A DNA stretch of 9,094 nt, from assembly GCA_007120915.1 (NCBI GenBank), contig SKMT01000718.1, positions 1-9,094 of the forward strand, given 5' to 3'. The notes beneath the pieces are model-generated. The model did no database searches, was not told where the DNA came from, and was given only the letters and a program-made list of their open reading frames with translations. The position numbers and the translations under genes are program-made. Positions within the stretch are counted from its first letter, which is position 1. Each line of letters begins with the position of its first letter. Of the stretch, positions 1-7,801 are shown piece by piece. The DNA comes from Myxococcales bacterium (GTDB lineage: Bacteria; Myxococcota_A; Bradymonadia; Bradymonadales; Bradymonadaceae).

Positions 1-317
1 ATTTTGACCGGATCAGCCGCAACCTGCCGGCGTCGAATGTGGATCTGGAGGTCAGCGGGCTGGATCTGGGCGCGCAGGTGGAAGCTCAGCATCTTCCGCT
101 GGAGGGGTTGTCCTACGACTCGAAGGACGATGCATTCTCGATACGCTGCGAAGGGCTGGAGCACCGGGTGTATCGGCCGGCGTCGATTTCGGTGCGCGAG
201 GATGACTCGGGAGCGTTGAAGGCCGTCGAGATCGTCGATGAAGATGGTCGGCAGCACATCGCGCGGCTTACCGGGGCGCTTCAGTTGCCGGGCGATGGTG
301 GGCGCGTGGGGAGGTGA
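1..317 (+). CDS. C-terminal part of a DUF5335-like protein (5' end outside window)
   Basis: The frame is open from the window edge (first complete codon at base 3) to a TGA at 315-317, giving about 104 residues with no N-terminus. An in-frame GTG at 39 is probably an internal Val codon, because the protein-like sequence continues upstream of it. Visible stretches are LDLGAQVEAQHLPLEG, LSYDSKDDAFSI, GLEHRVYRPASISV and VEIVDEDGRQHIARL. From memory this order (DLG.QVEA..LPL.G..YD.KDD, then LEH....P..I.V, then EV.D..G..QIVRL) matches the small soluble DUF5335 family, whose function is unknown. No membrane segment or signal is visible. The gene ends just before the heptamer repeat region, and no convincing terminator follows it. 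The coding call is fairly firm; the family name is a recollection and is less sure. Confidence 0.6.
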   Translation, partial: FDRISRNLPASNVDLEVSGLDLGAQVEAQHLPLEGLSYDSKDDAFSIRCEGLEHRVYRPASISVREDDSGALKAVEIVDEDGRQHIARLTGALQLPGDGGRVGR

Positions 318-320
318 CAT

Positions 321-471
321 TTCCGAGTTCCGAGTTCCGACTGTCGATGGATTTTTATTGTTCCTTGTGTCACCAGGTTTCCGTGCAAACTCAGCAGGTT
401 GAGCGGGACGTCTCAGACAGAGGCAAATGAAAGAGAATCGGAAATCGGAAGTCGGAAGTCGGAAATCCGAC
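321..471. repeat. Opposed arrays of a 7-bp repeat (TTCCGAN) in the intergenic region
   Basis: The left array (321-341) is three direct heptamers: TTCCGAG, TTCCGAG, TTCCGAC. The right array (437-471) holds the reverse complement: ATCGGAA, ATCGGAA, GTCGGAA, GTCGGAA, then a degenerate ATCCGAC. The arrays lie 95 bases apart and point at each other. A transcript could therefore fold in several registers, about 6-7 pairs per heptamer with a mismatch at the variable seventh base. The space between contains an AT-rich stretch (351-360) and no gene. The right array stops about 70 bases before the methyltransferase start. The role is unknown; it may be a dispersed intergenic repeat, or a spacer able to form a hairpin. 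Confidence 0.75.
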
Positions 472-532
472 AAAGTCCTGTGGTATGGACGCGTGGGGCG
501 CCGATAACCCAACAGTGCCCGAAACAACAATC

Positions 533-539
533 GGGGGAG
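533..539 (+). promoter_or_regulatory. Ribosome binding site that fixes the methyltransferase start
   Basis: GGGGGAG at 533-539 lies just upstream of ATG 542. It contains a GGAG-like core at short spacing. The in-frame ATG at 485 has no purine-rich Shine-Dalgarno sequence and sits 13 bases after the heptamer array, so 542 is preferred. Confidence 0.55.
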
Positions 540-541
540 CA

Positions 542-1366
542 ATGTCGAAGCAGGCGGTGCGGATGTACTACGAGCAGTACGACGAATGGGCTCGCATGGA
601 TTCAGCGTCCGGGCAGATCGAGTTTATGCGCTCCATGGGAGTGCTCGACCAGTGGCTTCCGGAGCAGGCGCGGGTTCTGGACATCGGCGGGGGGCCGGGG
701 CGGTATGCCGTCGAGCTTGCCAGGCGAGGCCATCGGGTGTCGCTGGTTGATCTGTGCTCCCATCACATCGAGATGGCGCGAGAACAGGTGGTAGATCGCA
801 GGTTGTCGACCCGGGTGGAGCGGATGTGTGAAGGCGACGCCTGTGACTTGTCGATGTTCGGCGATGACAGCTTCGATGCGGCCATGGCGTTCGGTCCGTT
901 TTACCATCTGGTCGACGACAATGAGCGGCGCGACGCGGCCGCTGAACTCGCACGGGTGACTCGACCATCGGGGATTGTGTTCGTGCAGTTTATCCCGCCG
1001 CTAAGCGGTGTGGTCCGGCTGATGGAGCGCGCCGACGAGTTGCCTCAGACGGTTTCAGTCGACAGCTTCCAGACCGCCCATGCTGAGTATGTCTATCGCA
1101 ATCCATCCGAGACGGGGTTCCAGGAGGCTGCGTACATGACGCCGGAGCAGGCGAAGCTGTTGTTTGAAGAGGTCGGGTTTGTCACCGAGGACCTGCTGTC
1201 GGTGTTGGGGCTTGCGGCGGGACGAGAGGAACGGTTGTGCAGGCTGCAGGCCAGAGACCCCGAATTGTACGAGGCGATGGCGGCGGTGATCGAGGATACC
1301 GCGCGGGAGCCGGCGGTCATCGAGACCGGAGAGCTGGCGATGTGGGTGGGGAGGCTGCAGGGTTGA
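542..1366 (+). CDS. Class I SAM-dependent methyltransferase
   Basis: A 274-residue soluble protein with a Rossmann-type methyltransferase core. Motif I is VLDIGGGPGRYA (residues 45-56), the glycine-rich SAM loop. The acidic residue ending strand 2 is D70 in VSLVDL and should bind the ribose hydroxyls. GDACDL (98-103) fits the adenine-contacting motif. FDAAMAFGPFYHL (111-123) resembles the motif IV/post-I region of Methyltransf_11/25 families. A C-terminal part of about 120 residues (MTPEQAKLLFEEVGF and on) is typical of 250-280 residue members of this superfamily and may form the substrate side. The substrate cannot be told from sequence; a small molecule is most common. ATG 542 is chosen for its binding site; ATG 485 would add 19 unconvincing residues. 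The gene stands alone on the + strand and ends two bases from the convergent DUF2339 gene. Confidence 0.9.
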   Translation: MSKQAVRMYYEQYDEWARMDSASGQIEFMRSMGVLDQWLPEQARVLDIGGGPGRYAVELARRGHRVSLVDLCSHHIEMAREQVVDRRLSTRVERMCEGDACDLSMFGDDSFDAAMAFGPFYHLVDDNERRDAAAELARVTRPSGIVFVQFIPPLSGVVRLMERADELPQTVSVDSFQTAHAEYVYRNPSETGFQEAAYMTPEQAKLLFEEVGFVTEDLLSVLGLAAGREERLCRLQARDPELYEAMAAVIEDTAREPAVIETGELAMWVGRLQG

Positions 1367-1368
1367 TG

Positions 1369-1824
1369 TCAGCCGGACGTCTCGTCGTCGCCCTCGAATA
1401 GCTCGGAGAGCCGCGGCCAGAAGTAACTCAGCGCGACGAGTACGGCGCCGAAGCCCATGAACAGCAGGATGCGCCACTCCGTGTCGACGGCCCGCAGATC
1501 GAAGAGCACCAGCTTGGCGACGGTAGCCAGCACCGCGACGAGCCCGGCGTACTTGAAGTGGCCACGGTTGCTGACCAATCCGACAACCAGAAGGGCGACG
1601 GCGTAGAATGCCCACCCGGCGGTGACCAGTGCATCGCCGTCGGGATGGCCGACCGCCTCGCTGTAGACGTAGGCGAGCACCGAAGCATGGGTGGCCCATC
1701 GGTAGACAAACCGCGCCGCCGAGCCGTGGCCTTCGCCCCGGATGCGGGTGATGATGACCGTGATTGCGACAAGCGACGCGACCACGAAGAGCGTCTGTAC
1801 GGAACCGGCGTTGAGAAACGGCAC
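1369..1824 (-). CDS. C-terminal part of the DUF2339 membrane protein, after the in-frame TAG
   Basis: 151 codons in the same frame as the upstream DUF2339 part, from GTG (1824-1822), the first start-type codon after the TAG, to TGA at 1371-1369. Only three Thr codons lie between the TAG and this GTG. About five membrane segments can be seen, including VQTLFVVASLVAITVIITRI, ALVTAGWAFYAVALLVVGLV, YAGLVAVLATVAKLVLFDL and WRILLFMGFGAVLVALSYFW. The last two are the hallmark C-terminus of DUF2339 proteins, followed by a short acidic tail. No Shine-Dalgarno sequence precedes the GTG, so independent expression would need translational restart at the TAG. Otherwise this is the untranslated remnant of a broken gene. 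Its end nearly abuts the convergent methyltransferase gene. Confidence 0.6.
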   Translation of the reverse strand: MPFLNAGSVQTLFVVASLVAITVIITRIRGEGHGSAARFVYRWATHASVLAYVYSEAVGHPDGDALVTAGWAFYAVALLVVGLVSNRGHFKYAGLVAVLATVAKLVLFDLRAVDTEWRILLFMGFGAVLVALSYFWPRLSELFEGDDETSG

Positions 1825-1833
1825 CGTCGTAGT

Positions 1834-3195
1834 CTAGCCGGCCATGATTGCGGTATCTGCCAGGTAGACGGCGATGGGCGCGAGCAGTGCGTGCCCGCCG
1901 ACGGCGAAGAGCCGATCTTCGAAGCGCGCTGCCAGGTAGTGCACGGCCACGGCCAACGCGGCGATGGCGGTGATGAAGTGGCCGTCCGGGGCGAGCTCGG
2001 CGAAGGCGACGACGGCGAAGGCGGTGGCGAGCAGCCGGTAGCCGGAGATCAGCTTCGCCGGCAGATCGCCGTCGAAGCGGTATGCCACCGCCGCGGCGGC
2101 AGCGACGACGATAACGCTCAACCCGGTCCACAACCAGGCGGGGTTGTCCCAGATCATCATGGTGAACGCGAACCCGGCGACGGCAGACGCGCCGGCCAAC
2201 AACAGCGCCGTGTTCACCTGGTAGGACTGCTCGTCGTCTTCATCTGCATCGCGCTGTGGGTCAAACCGCAGCCAGAGGCGAACCGTGGGGACAACGCCGA
2301 TGCAAAACCAGGTGATCAGCAAGCTGGCCTGGGTGTAGAGCTGTTCGTGGCCCTCGATTTCGTCGAGCGGTTGCTCCTGGTTTACAAAGAGCAGCTCCCC
2401 GAACTCGGCGAACCAGATGGCCGACGAGGCGTAGCCGACGAACGCCCAGGCGCCCAGCGCGACAATGCCGAGGATGATGCGCCAGCCGTGCACCAGGTAG
2501 ATGGCGGTCATCCCGAGCACCAGAATGGCGTTGTAGGTCATCAGCCCGGGGATATTGCCGTCGGAGCTGAGAAGCAACGGGGTGGCGAAACCGCCGATGG
2601 CGGCGACGACTGCCAGAGCGGGGTCGCGCTCGTTGTTGGCGATGATGAAGGTGGCGGCGACGACACCGGTCATCGCTCCGAAGGCCACCGAGTAGGGGAT
2701 CAAATCGTAGAAATGATGTGCCGAAAAGAGCGCGATGTAGTAGGCGACGCTGGCAGCGCCGAGTAGGATCTGGCTGAGCCGATGGCGTGAGTCGCGCACC
2801 TGCCAGCCGGCGATGCCCAGCCCGGTGCCGATGGCTAGCCCGAAGCCCACGCGCACCACCGGGGTGACCAGCCCGTGCTCGACGGACCAGCGATACAGAA
2901 ACGCCAGGCCCACCAGAAGCAGTGCGACGCCGATTTTGTCGACCCAGTTTTCGGGGCGAATCCAGTCATCGTCGCTGTCGGAGTTGGTGTCTTGTTCGTC
3001 GTCGGTGCCGACGCTGCCGTCGGTGCCGGCGTTGAGCTTTTCGACCAGCGGTCGACGCTCCTTTGAGCCCGCAGTGGAGCCGGTGTCGTCGTCGCCGATC
3101 TCGTCGAGCTGCTCTTCCAGATCGTCGATGCGGTCTTCGAGCCGGGCGATGCGCCGGCGCAGCTTGTCGTCGGTGTTGTCGTCGTGGCTGCTCAT
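1834..3195 (-). CDS. DUF2339 polytopic membrane protein, N-terminal 453 residues ending at an in-frame TAG
   Basis: It starts at ATG 3195-3193, only 9 bases after the stop of the oxidoreductase gene, with no clear Shine-Dalgarno sequence; translational coupling is likely. Residues 10-35 (KLRRRIARLEDRIDDLEEQL) form a charged coiled coil. An acidic, probably disordered stretch runs to about residue 80. Then NWVDKIGVALLLVGLAFLY opens a bundle of about 13 membrane segments. NWVDKIGVALLLVG, the later LLGAASVAYYIALFSAHHFY and AAIGGFATPLLLS blocks are what I know from DUF2339 (Pfam PF10101), inner-membrane proteins of unknown function that usually have 600-900 residues. The frame stops at TAG 1836-1834 after AVYLADTAIMAG, in a loop before a conserved membrane segment, so the product lacks about five C-terminal helices. 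Family assignment is firm; whether the truncated protein works is not known. Confidence 0.85.
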   Translation of the reverse strand: MSSHDDNTDDKLRRRIARLEDRIDDLEEQLDEIGDDDTGSTAGSKERRPLVEKLNAGTDGSVGTDDEQDTNSDSDDDWIRPENWVDKIGVALLLVGLAFLYRWSVEHGLVTPVVRVGFGLAIGTGLGIAGWQVRDSRHRLSQILLGAASVAYYIALFSAHHFYDLIPYSVAFGAMTGVVAATFIIANNERDPALAVVAAIGGFATPLLLSSDGNIPGLMTYNAILVLGMTAIYLVHGWRIILGIVALGAWAFVGYASSAIWFAEFGELLFVNQEQPLDEIEGHEQLYTQASLLITWFCIGVVPTVRLWLRFDPQRDADEDDEQSYQVNTALLLAGASAVAGFAFTMMIWDNPAWLWTGLSVIVVAAAAAVAYRFDGDLPAKLISGYRLLATAFAVVAFAELAPDGHFITAIAALAVAVHYLAARFEDRLFAVGGHALLAPIAVYLADTAIMAG

Positions 3196-3204
3196 GGCGT
3201 GGGC

Positions 3205-5493
<2,289 letters not shown>

Positions 5494-5528
5494 CGGTGTC
5501 GGTGGTGTGGAAGACGCAGGTCAGCGGC

Positions 5529-5545
5529 GCATTGCGGGGCAATGC
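5529..5545. promoter_or_regulatory. Short perfect hairpin between fdhD and the oxidoreductase gene
   Basis: GCATTGC (5529-5535) and GCAATGC (5539-5545) form a perfect 7-bp inverted repeat around a 3-base loop, in the 87-base gap between fdhD and the oxidoreductase gene. No U-run follows on the - strand transcript, so it is not a classical terminator. It could be an mRNA processing or stability hairpin, or a small operator. Confidence 0.5.
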
Positions 5546-5580
5546 TAGCACGTTGGCGAATGCGGTGCGAAGTGGTGGTG

Positions 5581-6435
5581 TCAGACGCTGACGCGGTCGG
5601 GGTGGGTGTAGACGTTGAACCGGCCGTTGCGGGCGAAGCCGACCAGGGTGATGCCGAACTCGTCGGCCAGATCGACGGCGAGCGAGGAGGGGGCGCCGAC
5701 GGCGACGACGAAGGGGATGGAGGCGCGAAGCGCTTTTTGCAGCAACTCGAAGCTGGCGCGGCCGCTGAGGACGACGGCGTGTTGGTTCGCCGGTAGCTCG
5801 TCGGCGAGGAGGCGGGCGCCGACGAGTTTGTCCATGGCGTTGTGGCGGCCCACGTCCTCGCGAAGTGCGACCAGGTTGGCGTCGGCGTCGAACAGCCCGG
5901 CGGCGTGGATGCCGCCGGTGGTCTCAAACAACGGCTGGGCGTCGCGAAGCCGGTGGGGAAGCCGAGGAATCATTTCGGCGGGCAGCTTAAAGTCGATGTC
6001 GTGCAGTGCGGTGCAGTCGTCGATTTCGAGGGCTTCGAGCGACGCCTTGCCGCAGACCCCGCAGCTTGAGGTGGTGTAGAAGTTGCGCTGCAGCGAGGCG
6101 AGGTCGACGTCGACGCCGTCGGCGACGTCGATGCGGATGATGTTGGTGGGGTTATCGACGTCGTCGGCGTCGGGGCCGGTGATCTCGGCGATGTCGTCGG
6201 GGCCCGATAGAATGGATTCGCCGTACAGGAAGCCGGCGGCCAGTTCGGCGTCGGCGCCGGGGGTGCGCATGGTGATGGAGACGCTTCGGCGCGCCGGTTT
6301 TCCCACCAGCCTGTAGCCGAGTCGGATTTCGAGCGGCTCTTCGACGGCGAGAAGATCGGTGTCGGTGCCGCAGCTGCCTTCTCGATAGCGGTGCACCTGG
6401 GTGCGGCGGGTGGATTCGCTGCTGTCGAAGGTCAT
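5581..6435 (-). CDS. fdhD: FdhD, sulfurtransferase for molybdenum cofactor of formate dehydrogenase-type enzymes
   Basis: FdhD passes sulfur from a cysteine desulfurase (IscS in E. coli) to the Mo-bisMGD cofactor, which formate dehydrogenase-type enzymes need for activity. With the start at 6435 the protein has 284 residues, near E. coli FdhD (277). The family signature is clear: EEPLEIRLG (32-40), MRTPGADAELAAGFLYGE (56-73), SSCGVCGK (123-130) with the C125/C128 pair that carries sulfur, TGGIHAAGLF (173-182), REDVGRHNAMDKLVGA (192-207), LSGRASFEL (223-231) and a C-terminal GRFNVYTH. ATG 6435 leaves 22 bases after the upstream lipoprotein stop. A further in-frame ATG at 6528 would overlap that gene by 71 bases and add a Pro-rich stretch without family similarity, so it is rejected. 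The next gene encodes a likely client oxidoreductase. The Shine-Dalgarno sequence is weak, consistent with coupling to the upstream gene. Confidence 0.95.
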   Translation of the reverse strand: MTFDSSESTRRTQVHRYREGSCGTDTDLLAVEEPLEIRLGYRLVGKPARRSVSITMRTPGADAELAAGFLYGESILSGPDDIAEITGPDADDVDNPTNIIRIDVADGVDVDLASLQRNFYTTSSCGVCGKASLEALEIDDCTALHDIDFKLPAEMIPRLPHRLRDAQPLFETTGGIHAAGLFDADANLVALREDVGRHNAMDKLVGARLLADELPANQHAVVLSGRASFELLQKALRASIPFVVAVGAPSSLAVDLADEFGITLVGFARNGRFNVYTHPDRVSV

Positions 6436-6457
6436 AGAGATCCAGCGAGGGGATTGA

Positions 6458-7714
6458 TCAGTGTGTCGGAGCGCAGGCCGGTGTGGTGGTGGGACCGGTG
6501 TCGGTCTGAATGGTGACGTTTTCGTCACAGCGGCTCAGATCGTGGCCATTGTCCTCGCAGTCGGCGTGGCCGTTGTCGGGGTTGCAGGGGGTGCTGCAGA
6601 CGCTCTGTTCGATGTAGCAGACGTGCTGCTCGCAGTCAGGATTCAGCGAATGGCAGCCGCAGCGAGCGTCGTCAGGGCACTGTTCGTCGCCGACGCATTC
6701 GATTTCGTATTCGAGCACATTGGTCAGGCAGAAGTTCGTGGTGCAGTCCTCGTCGCTGTTGCAGTTTTCGCCGACGAGTTTGTCGCCGTGGGGAGGCTCG
6801 CAGAAGTGCGTGGGTTGGCCGCCCGGGCCGGCGCCGACGGTGCAGACATCGCCGCCACCGCAGTCGGCAGTGCCCTTGCATGCCTGGGCGCAGACGCCGA
6901 AGCCCTCGACGGTGGGAGTGCAGACCTGGCCGTCTGTACAATCCCGTCGGGAGTCTTCACAGAACAACGAGCAGGTGCCGCTGCCGTCGTCACGGGGAAG
7001 ACAGACATCGGATTCGCAGTCCGACGAATAGGTGCATTCCTCGCCCAGTGCCAGCCCGCCTTCGTTGATGTAACCACAGGAGACACCGTCGACGTCGCCG
7101 GCGGTATCGAAGATGGGAGCATTGCAGGTCATGTCGTCGCGCTCGCAGTCGTCGGGCGACTGGCAGCGGGCCACGCCCATGGGACTGCAGATCTGGACGT
7201 TGGCTTCATGGCCGTCCAGCGATATAGCGGTGCGTCCACAGACCTGGTTGGAGCCGCAGTCCGTTTCATCGGCACAGGGCGCCGAGCAGGTACCATCGAG
7301 GCAGAATCCCCCTCGGCAATCGTCGTGTTGTGAGCAGTTTGCTCCGGGAGAATAGCGGCCATCGCCGATGTGGCAGACCGTCGCCAGTCCATCGCCGTCG
7401 CCGGCGGTGACGACTCCACAGCTTTGGCCGTCGGCGCAGTCGGCGTCGCTTTCACACACCGGTGCCTGACAGAGCTGGTTGTGGCACTCCCACCCCTCTT
7501 CGCAGTCCGTGTCCGCAGTGCATTCGGAGGCGCACACACGGTTGATGCACATTCCGCTTTCGCAGTCCGAGGCATCCGTGCAGTGCTGGCCTTCGGCGCG
7601 CTCGGGCTGCTGCTCGGTGGCGGAATCTGTGCCGGGGGTGGTGGCACAGGCGGCGAAGAACAGCGTTGCAACGACGACGCTAAGAGTAGTGAAAAGAGCG
7701 GACTTCCAGGGCAT
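6458..7714 (-). CDS. Cysteine-rich lipoprotein with repeated C..DC..C modules
   Basis: A 418-residue predicted lipoprotein. MPWKSALFTTLSVVVATLFFAAC gives a basic start, hydrophobic core and lipobox FAAC with the lipidated Cys at residue 23. A short TTPGTDSATEQQPERAEG linker follows. The rest holds about 50 cysteines (roughly 12%) in irregular modules such as HCTDASDCESGMCINRVC, ECTADTDCEEGWECHNQLC, NCSQHDDCRGGFCLDGTC and NCNSDEDCTTNFC. This CxxxxDCxxxxCxxxxC pattern is common in envelope proteins of Myxococcota-like bacteria and superficially resembles small disulfide-rich eukaryotic modules. All cysteines would pair outside the cytoplasm; no catalytic motif is visible and the function is unknown. 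ATG 7714 is chosen because GGAG (bases 7725-7722) lies 7 bases upstream and the signal peptide starts there; an in-frame start at 7774 would put 20 extra residues before it. It precedes fdhD by 22 bases, so the two are probably co-transcribed. Confidence 0.88.
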   Translation of the reverse strand: MPWKSALFTTLSVVVATLFFAACATTPGTDSATEQQPERAEGQHCTDASDCESGMCINRVCASECTADTDCEEGWECHNQLCQAPVCESDADCADGQSCGVVTAGDGDGLATVCHIGDGRYSPGANCSQHDDCRGGFCLDGTCSAPCADETDCGSNQVCGRTAISLDGHEANVQICSPMGVARCQSPDDCERDDMTCNAPIFDTAGDVDGVSCGYINEGGLALGEECTYSSDCESDVCLPRDDGSGTCSLFCEDSRRDCTDGQVCTPTVEGFGVCAQACKGTADCGGGDVCTVGAGPGGQPTHFCEPPHGDKLVGENCNSDEDCTTNFCLTNVLEYEIECVGDEQCPDDARCGCHSLNPDCEQHVCYIEQSVCSTPCNPDNGHADCEDNGHDLSRCDENVTIQTDTGPTTTPACAPTH

Positions 7715-7718
7715 TGAA

Positions 7719-7789
7719 CGACTCCGGGGACGGCACGAGAACAGGGGCGCAGTGTACACAACGGCGCGCACCATATACGGCCGGAGTCG
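7719..7789 (-). promoter_or_regulatory. Inverted repeat that can mask the lipoprotein ribosome binding site
   Basis: CGACTCCGG (7719-7727) and CCGGAGTCG (7781-7789) are a perfect 9-bp inverted repeat with 53 bases between the arms. In the - strand transcript the second arm is CCGGAGUCG, followed by UUCA and the AUG at 7714, so it contains the GGAG Shine-Dalgarno sequence. Pairing would close the binding site. The first arm begins 12 bases after the stop codon of the upstream lipoprotein gene. The loop also holds an 8-bp palindrome GTGTACAC (7752-7759). Confidence 0.5.
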
Positions 7790-7801
7790 ATGGTGCCAGT
7801 G

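Larger units (their letters stand above)
1369..3195 (-). pseudogene. DUF2339 membrane protein gene interrupted by one in-frame TAG
   Basis: Taken as a whole this is one 609-codon frame (608 sense or TAG codons plus the terminal TGA) with a single TAG (bases 1836-1834) at codon 454. Both sides of the stop match consecutive parts of the same family: an N-terminal coiled coil and membrane bundle, then the characteristic C-terminal KLVLFDL...WRILLFMGFGAVLVALSYFW block. The frame does not shift. It is therefore a recent nonsense mutation, a base-calling error, or a case of readthrough or restart. The two halves are also listed separately because each could be translated. Confidence 0.7.

Noticed and set aside
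321..471. CRISPR array
   Set aside because: The repeats are 7 bp in direct contact without spacers, and they occur in two opposite orientations.
1834..1836. TAG read as pyrrolysine or another recoded residue
   Set aside because: DUF2339 is not a known pyrrolysine protein, no pyl gene is in view, and TAG ends another gene here. It is kept only as a remote option.
1558..2766. 402-codon open frame on the + strand
   Set aside because: It is antisense to the DUF2339 gene, has skewed Gly/Asp/Arg composition and no recognisable domain.
6436..6528. Longer N-terminus for fdhD from ATG 6528
   Set aside because: It would overlap the upstream lipoprotein gene and add a Pro/His/Arg-rich stretch absent from FdhD proteins.
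6461..7333. 290-codon open frame on the + strand
   Set aside because: It is antisense to the Cys-rich lipoprotein gene. The Ala/Val-rich translation mimics membrane segments, but it is the complement of Cys- and Asp-rich codons.
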